DNA from: Tetramitus jugosus | Taxonomy: Eukaryota > Heterolobosea > Eutetramitea > Acrasida > Vahlkampfiidae | Assembly (NCBI GenBank): GCA_937625935.1 | Contig: OW569367.1 | Coordinates: 124,001 to 188,000 of the forward strand | Length of the DNA: 64,000 nt | Direction of reading: 5' to 3' | Part shown: positions 27,936 through 37,938 of the stretch, one piece after another | Layout: each line of letters opens with the position of its first letter | Numbering within the stretch: the stretch's first letter is position 1 | Notes under the pieces: generated by a model | What the model was told of the DNA's origin: nothing | Database searches by the model: none | Seen by the model: only the letters and a program-made list of their open reading frames with translations | Translations under genes and position numbers: made by a program

Positions 27936-28555
27936 TTTGTTTTTGTTTCGTTTTGGCCTGCCGGCAAAACTCAGGAGAAGAGTATCTCTACGTTTGGGGT
28001 AGGGTTGATGGATTCAGAATCAACAGCTTGTTGGTAGCGTAATTCTCGAAGACACACAAGACCTAGGTTTCTCGACATCCAAACATGTAAATTTAATTGT
28101 TAATAGTAAAACATGAATTATTATAAATTTGAATGAATACTAAAATATTTCTTAAACATAATTTATACGATATTTCTTCAATTTTACACACTGATCAATT
28201 AATATTTACTCTGTTTTTATTAATTTCTTTATACACCATTACTGAACAGTTAGCTCATCCTTTACAGAACATTTTACTTGGATACCATAGGACGATTGAT
28301 CCGGCTTGAGAGTTAGTGCGCCAGGACTGCTCTGGAGCAACTTCTAGGCTACTCATGAAAAAGATTCTCAAAGCTGATCCTTTCGCCCACAACAAGCTCG
28401 ATTGGAGTAAGATATGCAATCTTTGTCCCCTTCAAAACCATCATTCATTACGATCAGCAACTCCGTACAGTAGTACAAACACCAAGTCTGAAGATTGTCA
28501 TTATGCAATACATAATGTTGGTTTGGCGGGTCTCGGAGTATAGTGGAAGAGCCAA
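27936..28555. other. Divergent intergenic region with an A/T-rich island
   Basis: A 620-bp gap between the CX9C gene (-) and the LRR gene (+). About 28080-28250 is strikingly A/T-rich, unlike flanking DNA. A TTTGGCGGG motif occurs at about 28532-28540, 20 nt upstream of the LRR ATG. The open frame at 28316-28543 does not look like protein. No RNA gene recognised. Confidence 0.35.
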
Positions 28556-31500
28556 ATGGAATTCCTTTTCGGGGAGCAAAAAAACACTCATCACCAAAAC
28601 AAAGCCACGCAACAACAAAGAATGAGATTTAAAATATCGAGGTCAGTTTCTATGGATTTCCATCGTTCATCATCAAATGACTCTTCTCAAGACTCATCTG
28701 CTGCCGTCACCACCACAACCACAACAACCACCTCCAAAAAAAGCGGACGTAGTAATAGCAATAGCAGCAGTAGTGCTCAGAACAACAATATGATTAGTTA
28801 TCAATCATTGTCAGAGAATGTCATTCTACACATCTTGTCCTATGTAGAACTGTTTGTTGAATATGATTTTCTTGTTTTGTTGTCTCAAAAGATTCGTCGC
28901 AACAATCGAAAGAAACAATCCATATTGTATCAGTACATTGCGAATCGAAGACGTCGAAAACAATCACTCAAGACCAGTAGTAGTGCTAGTAGTAGTGCTA
29001 GTAGTAGTAGTATTACTTCTTCATCACTACCACCCATCATACCTCTTGCATCATCATCATCATCATCATCAGATGGTTATAGCAATGATGTTGTTATTGT
29101 TGTAGATGACAATGTAAATAGTAGTGTGAATAGTAGTAATCATCATAATCATAATCATAATAGTAGTAGTAGTAGTAGTAGTAGTAATAATAGTAATAAT
29201 AGTGGTGTGAAGAATAGTCATGATAATAGTGATGATGATCAAATGACATTGAACAAGCATGCCATTCGTTATCTGTATGGCAGAATCAAGAAACAATCCA
29301 TTCCAACTCTACTGTTCCACTCCTATATATTGAGCAATGGTTCCTATGATTCTCACATTGATCAACTCCAATACTATCACACATTGTATGAGGAAGATGA
29401 TGTATCATTGCTCCATCATCATAGTAACAATAACAGTAACAATAACAGTAACAATAACAGTAATAATAGTAACAGTAATAATAGTAACAGTAATAGTAAC
29501 AGTAGTCCAACTGCTACAACTACACTTGTGAACAACAACAAGAACACATCGAGATACAATCATATTGCCAACATTAGGAACTGCAGTACCACAAGTCTTC
29601 ATCATCAACATCATTATATTCATCAGAATCACAATAATAGTAATGGCAATAACAATAATAGTCATCATATTCATTTTTTGAGACAACCAGCCATGAGTAT
29701 TGATCTACAGAGGGCTCACATTGCCAAACAAGCATCCATCTCATCCTCAACATCAACATCATCATTATCATCTCTATCCACATTCATCAATAACAATAAT
29801 AACAATAACAATAACAACAAGACTAATAGTAGTAGTAGCAATGATTCCGAGTGTCATTCACCACTCAAGGTTGACAACATGATTGTAGTGAATGATGAAT
29901 TGATACAGGCATTGATACCATTTTCATCCATATCATCAGTTTCACCATCATCATCACGACAGCTACTACAACTGCATTCACTCACATTTATTCATTGTCA
30001 AATTAGTGATTCCATGATTCGATTACTGTTCAAATATCATCAACCATCTATTCAATTGTCATGCATTGACTGTCCCATGATATCTCTCGATTTCAATCCT
30101 ACTACTACTACTACTACTACTACTAACAGTAATAGTTATAGTAGTAATGGTCGTAGTAATAGTGTACGAGAATTGGATTTATCACGTACAAATATTACAC
30201 TGGAATCATTGATACCACACTTGCAAAGCTTGAGACAACTCAAGTGTCTGATATTGAATGATTTGTCATGTGAACGATTTGATCACTCTGATGGCAGTCA
30301 TCTCATGCAAACATTCCATGACACACTGCAGCATCATTTGCCTCAGTTGATGATGATTAGTCTGGACAACAATGAAATGAGTAGTCAAAACATTCAACAA
30401 GTATTGTTGAACAGTCATGTGCATGTGATCCATTTCACTCGAATGAACACGAGTCCACTGTGTCTCACATCTACTAGTACTGCTATTATTACTGCTACTA
30501 ATCATAGCAATCATATTATCAAGGATGCGGATGGTAACAATTTGAACAAGACTACTCAAATGTTGTTAACATCACCACCAGCACCAGCACAGACTCTCTC
30601 GTCATTGGTACAACAGAGTCATTTGATTGAATTGAATCTATCGGACAATTGGTCATCATTTGGGCACAAGAAGCACGTTTATCAGAATGTAGAATGGATA
30701 TGTGATCACTTGATTCATTTGCGCAAATTGAATCTCAATCGATGCAACATTAACAATGCCTGTGCTCAACTGTTGTTGTCTGATCGAAAGCCCATTCATG
30801 AGTCGTTGACATTTTTGGATTTGTCTCAGAATTCGATTGACATGTCCTGCTTCTCTCTCTATTCCATTCCCACTACGGCTGATTCCACAGCTATGAGCAA
30901 TGGCGGCAGTATCAATAGTCATGTGAACTCCAATAACAGTAAGGTTATTATGGAACACAATGCATTGGATCAGTTTGTGAACAACACTCGTATCAAGACT
31001 CTGCTCCTCTCCTACAATCACATTGGGGACGTTGGTGCCTATTACCTCTCATTGAACAACCATGTATCGTGCCTCTATCTCAACAAGTGTTACATTACTG
31101 ACAAGGGATGTCTCTATCTGTTGAACAAGCCCAACATTGCTCGTATTCATCTCAGAAAGAACAATGTGAGTGATCAGGCACTCATTCAGTTGTCACAATC
31201 ATGTGTTGCTACACCTACGATGACTACGAATACTGCTACTACTACTGCCAACAGTTCTGTCATTCGTACGATGACAACCAACAGTGCACAACAACAACAA
31301 CAACAACCATATCGACATCAGAGACTACCACTGCGCATGCTTGACCTGGGCTACAATCCCAACATTTCATTCAAGGGTACCAATCAATTGATTCGTCAGA
31401 CTGGACTCACATTCCTATCTCTGAGAGGCATCCAGATTGGAAACAGAGGAACATGCAGTCTATTCGCAATACCCAACCTGGTCGAACTCGATATTTCTCA

Positions 31501-31816
31501 TGTCAAGTTGCTAGCATGTGAAGAAGCATTCAAACTCCTAGGTCAATACTCTCGCATCACCAAACTGCACATCAAGGGATGTGCACTCAACAACAAGGGT
31601 GCTGCCATCCTACTGCACCAGTATCAACACTTGAAATGGGCAGATATGAGCAACAATGAGTTGAATGACGAGTTTGTGGCCATGTTCCGCAACCGGTCAA
31701 ACAAGAAGCACTTGACGTACTTGAATGTTGTGAACAATGCATTTTCGAGCTCGGGCATCAAGGAGTTGAAGAAGGAAGAACAAACAGTGCCCTTTTTGCA
31801 CTTGTTTGTTGCATGA
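28556..31816 (+). CDS. Large leucine-rich-repeat protein with F-box-like start and repeat inserts
   Basis: 1086 residues. A short F-box-like segment (ISYQSLSENVILHILSYVEL) is near residue 82. About 370 residues of Ser/Asn/His tracts follow. From residue about 470, RNI-type LRRs recur: VRELDLSRTNITLESL, LIELNLSDNWSSFG, LRKLNLNRCNINNACA, LTFLDLSQNSIDMS, LRMLDLGYNPNISFKG and LVELDISHVKLLACE, to near the C-terminus. F-box/LRR proteins are typically SCF substrate receptors, but the F-box is weak. The repeat tracts interrupt the LRR array at several points. The first ATG is used. Confidence 0.75.
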   Translation: MEFLFGEQKNTHHQNKATQQQRMRFKISRSVSMDFHRSSSNDSSQDSSAAVTTTTTTTTSKKSGRSNSNSSSSAQNNNMISYQSLSENVILHILSYVELFVEYDFLVLLSQKIRRNNRKKQSILYQYIANRRRRKQSLKTSSSASSSASSSSITSSSLPPIIPLASSSSSSSDGYSNDVVIVVDDNVNSSVNSSNHHNHNHNSSSSSSSSNNSNNSGVKNSHDNSDDDQMTLNKHAIRYLYGRIKKQSIPTLLFHSYILSNGSYDSHIDQLQYYHTLYEEDDVSLLHHHSNNNSNNNSNNNSNNSNSNNSNSNSNSSPTATTTLVNNNKNTSRYNHIANIRNCSTTSLHHQHHYIHQNHNNSNGNNNNSHHIHFLRQPAMSIDLQRAHIAKQASISSSTSTSSLSSLSTFINNNNNNNNNNKTNSSSSNDSECHSPLKVDNMIVVNDELIQALIPFSSISSVSPSSSRQLLQLHSLTFIHCQISDSMIRLLFKYHQPSIQLSCIDCPMISLDFNPTTTTTTTTNSNSYSSNGRSNSVRELDLSRTNITLESLIPHLQSLRQLKCLILNDLSCERFDHSDGSHLMQTFHDTLQHHLPQLMMISLDNNEMSSQNIQQVLLNSHVHVIHFTRMNTSPLCLTSTSTAIITATNHSNHIIKDADGNNLNKTTQMLLTSPPAPAQTLSSLVQQSHLIELNLSDNWSSFGHKKHVYQNVEWICDHLIHLRKLNLNRCNINNACAQLLLSDRKPIHESLTFLDLSQNSIDMSCFSLYSIPTTADSTAMSNGGSINSHVNSNNSKVIMEHNALDQFVNNTRIKTLLLSYNHIGDVGAYYLSLNNHVSCLYLNKCYITDKGCLYLLNKPNIARIHLRKNNVSDQALIQLSQSCVATPTMTTNTATTTANSSVIRTMTTNSAQQQQQQPYRHQRLPLRMLDLGYNPNISFKGTNQLIRQTGLTFLSLRGIQIGNRGTCSLFAIPNLVELDISHVKLLACEEAFKLLGQYSRITKLHIKGCALNNKGAAILLHQYQHLKWADMSNNELNDEFVAMFRNRSNKKHLTYLNVVNNAFSSSGIKELKKEEQTVPFLHLFVA

Positions 31817-31828
31817 GAGAAGTTGTGT

Positions 31829-31834
31829 AATAAA
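31829..31834 (+). terminator. AATAAA polyadenylation-type signal after the LRR gene
   Basis: AATAAA lies 13 nt after the stop codon and is followed by A/T-rich spacer. Confidence 0.4.
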
Positions 31835-32045
31835 CGGGTCCTGATGACTCAGACTGGGTTGCTTATTATTATTATTCTTGATTCCCCACGCGATGAAGAA
31901 ACCAACACCATGAACTGAATACCCATCACCTGAAACTTGCACAGCCGCAAGATAAAAAAACCCAACAACAAAAACCAAACAAAAGAACCATCCATCCCCA
32001 CCCACCCGATCAATACACCAAACGACTACGTGAGAGAAACAAATC

Positions 32046-33215
32046 ATGGACCAACATCAGACATTGAGTGGCAACGATCCATTGTCACTCACAGACCACA
32101 TGACCACCACCCGTCATCACAATCACAACACTCCTCTGAACAATGATCCATTGCTTCTTCCAACAACCCATGTGAACACTCCTTTAACAACAACTGCCAT
32201 TCATGTTCATGATGGTGATCGTCGTCACAATCATACAAACAATACCAACAATAATACTAACAATACTAACAATAATACTAATACTAAAGCTAACAATACT
32301 AATAATGAAGAGGATGACGATGATGATGATGATGATGATGATGAAGATGATACCATATTGAGTTTTGAACAGACGAGTGATGATGACAATAGTGATGATG
32401 CCATGTTTATGTCACTGTTGCAATCTTCTCAACAACAACAACAGCAGCAGTCAAAACACGCTAGAATACCACTCTTGTCCTCCTCTACCAACAACAACAA
32501 TAATCACAACAATAATCACAACAACAACAACAACAGTGGTGCAGAATTGACATACAAGAATTCAAGTGCCATGGATTTGTACTTGCACAGAGTAGGATGG
32601 TTAATCGGTTTGTTGATTCTGCAGAGTTTCAGCAGCTTTATTCTCGCATCATTTGAAAAATTGTTGGAACAGCACATTATTATTACACTGTTCTTGACCA
32701 TGTTGGTAGGATCGGGTGGCAATGCAGGATCACAGTCCACTGTGGCAGTTGTCAGAGGAATTGCCACTGGTGATATACCCAGGAGTGCCATCATGTCTAT
32801 TCTGACAAAGGAGTTGAAGATTGGATTCATGTTGAGTGGTACGTTGGGATGCGTAGGGTTTGGCCGTGTGTTTCTCTATCGATTCTTCCATCCTATATCA
32901 ACAGCAGCAGCCATTGCAGGCAGCAACACAGAGTACACTTCATGGATAGCCAAGACACTTGCAAGTGTGACGAGTGGGTACGTGTTGAGAGAACTATTGG
33001 CCATATCATTGTCTCTGACGTGTATTGTGTTTGTGTCAGTGTTGATTGGTACGATGTTGCCACTGTTTTTGCACTATGTGTTGAGAGTGGATGGAGCACA
33101 TGCTGGACCAACGGTACAAGTGACAATGGACATATTAGGTGTACTCATTACTTGTCTCATGAGTACAATGATATTGCCTTCCTCTGCTGCTGCTGCCAAT
33201 GCCACCACTACATAG
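32046..33215 (+). CDS. MgtE/SLC41-type divalent cation transporter domain protein
   Basis: 389 residues. The first 175 are disordered, with Asn/Thr runs, an Asp/Glu run (about residues 89-105) and Gln and Asn tracts. Residues about 180-380 are one MgtE integral-membrane domain with about five membrane segments: VGWLIGLLILQSFSSFILA, IIITLFLTMLVGSGGNAGSQ, then LLAISLSLTCIVFVSVLIG and VTMDILGVLITCL. The GGNAGSQST signature of the Mg2+ pathway is intact. Animal SLC41 proteins have two such domains and bacterial MgtE has one plus a cytosolic sensor; this one has a single domain and no CBS pair, so it probably dimerises. Likely Mg2+ transport; the membrane is unknown. Confidence 0.85.
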   Translation: MDQHQTLSGNDPLSLTDHMTTTRHHNHNTPLNNDPLLLPTTHVNTPLTTTAIHVHDGDRRHNHTNNTNNNTNNTNNNTNTKANNTNNEEDDDDDDDDDDEDDTILSFEQTSDDDNSDDAMFMSLLQSSQQQQQQQSKHARIPLLSSSTNNNNNHNNNHNNNNNSGAELTYKNSSAMDLYLHRVGWLIGLLILQSFSSFILASFEKLLEQHIIITLFLTMLVGSGGNAGSQSTVAVVRGIATGDIPRSAIMSILTKELKIGFMLSGTLGCVGFGRVFLYRFFHPISTAAAIAGSNTEYTSWIAKTLASVTSGYVLRELLAISLSLTCIVFVSVLIGTMLPLFLHYVLRVDGAHAGPTVQVTMDILGVLITCLMSTMILPSSAAAANATTT

Positions 33216-33359
33216 TGTCTATTGTATTGTAGCCACTGGTAAAAAAAAAGATTCACCGGAGAAAAATAGGTTGTTTGTCCATTCGCTCTCATCAAACAAA
33301 AAAAAAAAGAAAAATCATCTCAGAGCTGTTCTTCTTGTACACTACGACTATTACTACAT

Positions 33360-36300
33360 ATGAGTGTGATGAATCGACTCAATATCAATACAAGCATGGA
33401 CCTTGACTTGACAAAACATCTTCCTTCACTGCGTTCCGTTTTGAATGTTGTCAAATCCGATTCCAACTACAATCTGAATGGCAACAGCCATCATGATGTT
33501 GATGATGATGACTTGAATGATCTCGCTCGAGATGCATCACAACAACAACAACATCATCACCACCACCGTCGTCAAAAATCCCGTAGTCATGATGCTGACA
33601 ATAGTGATGATGACAGTGATCAAAGTGATAGTGATGATGATGATGATGCACCAGTGAATCCATCCTCTGACATGGGTGCCAAGAGAATTCAAATGTTGTT
33701 GGCTCAATACTATGGCAATGACAATCAAAACAACAACAATAACGCTAATAGTAACAACAGTGGTGGTGGTGGTGGTAGTGGTAGTGGTAGTGGTAGTGGT
33801 GGTGGTGGTGAAAATGTAGATTCATCATCAGAAGCAGTGTTTGATCCATTGAACATCAACAGTCCTCATTTCGATGCCAAAAAATATGTTCAAAAAACAT
33901 TGGACAAGCGATCCATGGGCGAAGTCATGGAAAGAGAAAGGTTGTTGAACAATGATATCAAGAGACTGGACATGGAGTTGCAAACACTTGTCTATGAGAA
34001 TTACAACAAGTTTATTACAGCGACAGACACCATCAAGAAAATGAAGACTCATGTGGAGAGCATGGAAGATGAGATGAGTCGATTGATGGGCAACATGGAC
34101 AAGATTACATCCTGTTCCGATGCCATCTCACGCAATCTCAGCACCAAACGAGAACGCATTGACAAATTGTCGTCTGTGAGTCGAATGTTGAAAAAGATGC
34201 AATTCTTGTTGGAGTTGCCCAAGAGACTGAGAACATGTTTGGACATGAAGGCGTACCCTGTTGCTGTCAAGTATTACAACATGGCCAACAAGATATTGAA
34301 TCAGTATAGAGACCTGCCCAGTTTTCAATCCATTCACAAGGACAGTGAACAAGTCATGAGTGAACTGAAGAATCAAATATTGTATCGTATTGTTCGCATG
34401 CAATCACCTCTCACTCTCAACGCGAACACTGGTAGTAGTAGTAGTAATAGTAGTAATAGTAGTAGTGCTGCTGTGTCACCCATGACACCAACATTGATGA
34501 CTACCGTATCACCTACGAGTGCCCTGCCTAGTATTGTGAGCAACAACACGAATGGCACCACTTTTTACGAGTACAAGAAGAATGAGGACATTGAAGCAGT
34601 GACACTGTTGCTGCAGTTGGGAGAAGATTGGAGAGAGATTCGAACATTGTACACGAGCACCAGAAAATCATTTATTGACACAATCATTAGACAACTGCCC
34701 AGTAACACAAAGAACATTAAGGAATTTATTGATCAGTTGAACAGTCATGTGATCAATAGAGCCATCGATTGGATTCAAGTGTACTTTACAGCCTTCCACA
34801 AACTGGATGGCAACGAAGACTATTTTATCAATTGGATCGGTAGAGACATTTTCCAATCATTGTATCTCACTCGCGCCAGAGAACACTTGGTTGATACACT
34901 TGTTGCCTCACAAGCATCATCATCAAACAGCAACAACAATGCCACAGTGGATGATCCATCGTCTCTGCTGCTCACAAACACCAAATTGATTCCTGCTCAG
35001 GACTTTAGACATGCCATGTTTCAAATGTGGTATCAAATCACAACTCGTGTGCACATTTTGATCCCTGAGGCCAAGATGAGTGAAAAGGCAAGCAACCTCG
35101 TGTCCGATACAGTCAAGGCATACATGGAGTATGAAATGAATCGATTGCGTGCAAGTATGACTCAGAGAATATCAGCACTCTCGAGAACCAATCCCAACAG
35201 TGTCAAACAAGAGAAGGATCTGGATGACTTGTTGCTCAACACATGTAACAGTATCATTGAGGATGTGAAGATTGTTGCCTCCTATTTCTACACACTGATC
35301 AACAACAGTAAGAGTCAAAAGTCATCGAGTAGTGGTGGTGGTAGCAGCGAAAGAATTGAATCACCAACCGATGAAAGCTTCCAAGTACTCGTCGCCCGAA
35401 AAGAAATATTCAACACTTGGATCCAAACAAGTGTCATGAGAGTCATTGAGGATGTTTGTGCTGACATGTCCAACAGAGTTATGCCTCATTCTCAAGCCAA
35501 AATCTATGTGGGCAAAGAAGCGGAAGAAGCCAGCAAACTGCCTGAAATCAAACAAAAGAAGGCCATTGCTGCCATTTCAGCCTCAATGAAGAAACAACCG
35601 CAGAGCACACCGACTGGACAGTTGCTCGTCTGTCGTCTGTGCAGAGATTTGAGCAGAGACCACATGAAAAAAGTGAAATCCTCTCTGGATGAACAATTCT
35701 CAATCAGAAGCAAGGCTGCACTGTTCGATATGAGTCACTTGGACTATTGTCTTCAGAGCTGTGCTCAACAATACCTCGTGGGATTCATTGAAGCACAAGG
35801 ACAACGATTGAACAAGTTTATTCGTACTGGAATTGAATCTCACGATTGGTTCAATGACTCGGATGTTGTACGTGGAGTGAGACATGGTATCGTGTCTGTG
35901 GTAAAGGAAATGGGTGAGATTTCAGATTTTGTCAACCGCGTCTTCCCTGTTGCTCCAACAACAGGCAGCAGCAGCACCAGTGGTGGTTCAAGCAACTCAT
36001 TGGACAAGAAGAAGCGTGAAGCAAGTTCCTTCTCGTACGCGTCGATGAATCAGAGTGATAATCAACAGGACATTGTGAAGGATGTGATGAAAATCTTCAA
36101 CAAGAAACTGTCCACCTTCCGCATCACACCTCCTATTCTGGACACGAAAACCGAGGTGAAACCATCAAAGATTCTCATTGAAATCATGAAAATTGCTCTC
36201 AAGACATTTGAGGAATGTGTGAGAATGTGTACGTTTGGAAAAGATGGATTCCAACAATTGCAGGTTGATGCTCATTTCCTTCGTGTCATGTGGAGCAGAT

Positions 36301-36449
36301 TGGTCAACGACGACAAGGTCATCTCATCGCTCGTGAATGAAGCCATGAGCAGCTGTGCAGAACGATGTCTCGAACTGAGTCCACTCGATCAAAACATTGT
36401 CCAGACACTTGTCGACAAAAAGATTGCTCAGTTGGAGGAAAGATCCTAA
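33360..36449 (+). CDS. VPS51: VPS51, GARP/EARP tethering complex subunit
   Basis: 1029 residues. After Asn/Asp/Gly repeats, RIQMLLAQYYG and then DPLNINSPHFDAKKYVQ lead into the Vps51/COG1-like helical domain (about residues 110-320). DMELQTLVYENYNKFITATD and the run FLLELPKRLRTCLDMKAYP are nearly identical in pattern to animal VPS51. The rest is helical rod with Ser/Gly inserts, ending in an Exo84-like region. VPS51 joins VPS52-54 at the trans-Golgi (GARP) or VPS50 on recycling endosomes (EARP) to tether retrograde vesicles. It is convergent with the methyltransferase gene, 107 bp away. Confidence 0.92.
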   Translation: MSVMNRLNINTSMDLDLTKHLPSLRSVLNVVKSDSNYNLNGNSHHDVDDDDLNDLARDASQQQQHHHHHRRQKSRSHDADNSDDDSDQSDSDDDDDAPVNPSSDMGAKRIQMLLAQYYGNDNQNNNNNANSNNSGGGGGSGSGSGSGGGGENVDSSSEAVFDPLNINSPHFDAKKYVQKTLDKRSMGEVMERERLLNNDIKRLDMELQTLVYENYNKFITATDTIKKMKTHVESMEDEMSRLMGNMDKITSCSDAISRNLSTKRERIDKLSSVSRMLKKMQFLLELPKRLRTCLDMKAYPVAVKYYNMANKILNQYRDLPSFQSIHKDSEQVMSELKNQILYRIVRMQSPLTLNANTGSSSSNSSNSSSAAVSPMTPTLMTTVSPTSALPSIVSNNTNGTTFYEYKKNEDIEAVTLLLQLGEDWREIRTLYTSTRKSFIDTIIRQLPSNTKNIKEFIDQLNSHVINRAIDWIQVYFTAFHKLDGNEDYFINWIGRDIFQSLYLTRAREHLVDTLVASQASSSNSNNNATVDDPSSLLLTNTKLIPAQDFRHAMFQMWYQITTRVHILIPEAKMSEKASNLVSDTVKAYMEYEMNRLRASMTQRISALSRTNPNSVKQEKDLDDLLLNTCNSIIEDVKIVASYFYTLINNSKSQKSSSSGGGSSERIESPTDESFQVLVARKEIFNTWIQTSVMRVIEDVCADMSNRVMPHSQAKIYVGKEAEEASKLPEIKQKKAIAAISASMKKQPQSTPTGQLLVCRLCRDLSRDHMKKVKSSLDEQFSIRSKAALFDMSHLDYCLQSCAQQYLVGFIEAQGQRLNKFIRTGIESHDWFNDSDVVRGVRHGIVSVVKEMGEISDFVNRVFPVAPTTGSSSTSGGSSNSLDKKKREASSFSYASMNQSDNQQDIVKDVMKIFNKKLSTFRITPPILDTKTEVKPSKILIEIMKIALKTFEECVRMCTFGKDGFQQLQVDAHFLRVMWSRLVNDDKVISSLVNEAMSSCAERCLELSPLDQNIVQTLVDKKIAQLEERS

Positions 36450-36556
36450 CGGTAATTATCAAGTATTATTTATTGAACAAGAAAAAAGCATTCAATTCAC
36501 CCGCTTTGGCTGAGAATACATTGACCATTTAATGTACAAAACGAATAAAATACAAT

Positions 36557-37858
36557 TTAGAGCTTGGACTTGTACCCGATACCGAAATTGGCTTTCATAT
36601 ACAATTGGTTCTTTTCGATAATGTCTTTGCCTGTTCTTCTGCAAATTTCTTCGAATTGAGTCAACTTGGCCTGGATTTTGCTCTCAGGCATCGTTTTGTC
36701 TTGTGTGTATCGCCACCTGACCGCATTCATGGCCATCTGTACAAACTGATCCAATGTTGCATCTTCGAGATGGCACTCTCTTGTTTGGCATGTCACGTTG
36801 TGGAAACCAGCTTGTTCCATCTCTCTCTGCAGAACCGACACATCACTTAATGAAAAGTTATCTGCATGTCGCTGCATAATATCAGCAAGAGTCACTTTGC
36901 CTAATTGTGCCATCGATTCATACAGTGCTTCACATGCAGGATTCTCCTTGACTGCTGACCAACCACTCACAATGACTTTTCCAGTGTCTGGTTTGAGAAC
37001 TCTGTGCATTTCTCTTAGTCCTTGTACGTGATCAGGGAAAAAGATGAGAACAAAATTACAAAAAATGTAATCGAACGTGTCATTTGCAAATTGTTCCTTC
37101 ATGTCCATTCCGTTTGCCACCATGGATCGAATTCTCACCACTACTTGATGACTATCATCTGCATCAATATCATTGTTAGTACTTGGTAGATCTATGACTT
37201 GAACAAGCACATTACTACTACTACTATTCTGCTCATTCTCATTGTTGTTGTTATTGTGATATCTCTGTCGAAGTGATTGATTCAATAAATGAATCATGTC
37301 TTGTGATAGATCCGTGGCAGTTACATCAAATATGATACGCTGTTGTCGTTTCTGTTCTCGCAGTTGATGATCCTTTGTATGGCTCTCATTGACACGTGAC
37401 GATTGCATCCCAAGGTGATGAATGAGAGAATGACATAGGGCACCAGTGCCTGCACCCAGATCCAATATCTTGATGGTTTTTGCATCCTGAGAGCTCTCAC
37501 TCTTATCATACTGCTTTTCACAGAGTATGTGAGACATTTGGATCATATCATGAGTCAAGTGACCTGCAAATGTACCAAAGAATGATTGACTGTAGTCTGT
37601 TGACATGTTATCCCAGAATTGACTACGACTCTTCATCATTGCTGCTGTTGTTGGTGGTGGTTGTTTGGAAGTGTTGTTGTTGTTGTTGTCGTTAGTAGTA
37701 CTGTTAGGGGTGGATGATGCGGATGCATCATGGGATTGAGATCGCAGTTGTTGTTGTTGTTGTTCATGCTTGAATGATAATGGGATTGCTCGATGTTGTT
37801 GCTTTGCGTAGTGAGCGAGTGCGGCTGTTGTAGTCCTGTGCATTACTCTCTTGATCAT
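36557..37858 (-). CDS. Class I SAM-dependent methyltransferase
   Basis: 433 residues. The N-terminus is basic and Gln/Ser-rich (MIKRVMHRTTTAALAHYAKQ), plausible as a mitochondrial presequence. The Rossmann core starts after SQFWDNMSTDYSQSF: motif I is IKILDLGAGTGALCHSL (about residue 130), motif II follows IIFDVTATDLSQDMI, and FDYIFCNFVLIFFPD with LREMHRVLKPDTGKVIVSG are the post-I and III segments. The pattern is like the UbiE/COQ5 superfamily of methyltransferases, but the substrate is not recognised. It is 80 bp from the alanine aminotransferase gene on the same strand. Confidence 0.85.
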   Translation of the reverse strand: MIKRVMHRTTTAALAHYAKQQHRAIPLSFKHEQQQQQLRSQSHDASASSTPNSTTNDNNNNNTSKQPPPTTAAMMKSRSQFWDNMSTDYSQSFFGTFAGHLTHDMIQMSHILCEKQYDKSESSQDAKTIKILDLGAGTGALCHSLIHHLGMQSSRVNESHTKDHQLREQKRQQRIIFDVTATDLSQDMIHLLNQSLRQRYHNNNNNENEQNSSSSNVLVQVIDLPSTNNDIDADDSHQVVVRIRSMVANGMDMKEQFANDTFDYIFCNFVLIFFPDHVQGLREMHRVLKPDTGKVIVSGWSAVKENPACEALYESMAQLGKVTLADIMQRHADNFSLSDVSVLQREMEQAGFHNVTCQTRECHLEDATLDQFVQMAMNAVRWRYTQDKTMPESKIQAKLTQFEEICRRTGKDIIEKNQLYMKANFGIGYKSKL

Positions 37859-37938
37859 CTTGTGGGTCTCTGTTGTTGATTGAATTAGATTTTTGAGTTT
37901 TGCTTGTCTTCAAGCAGGTGTGACAGATGAGAGGGTAT

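Noticed and set aside
28316-28543. Plus-strand 75-codon frame upstream of the LRR gene
   Set aside because: Not protein-like and ends 13 bp before the next gene; probably leader sequence.
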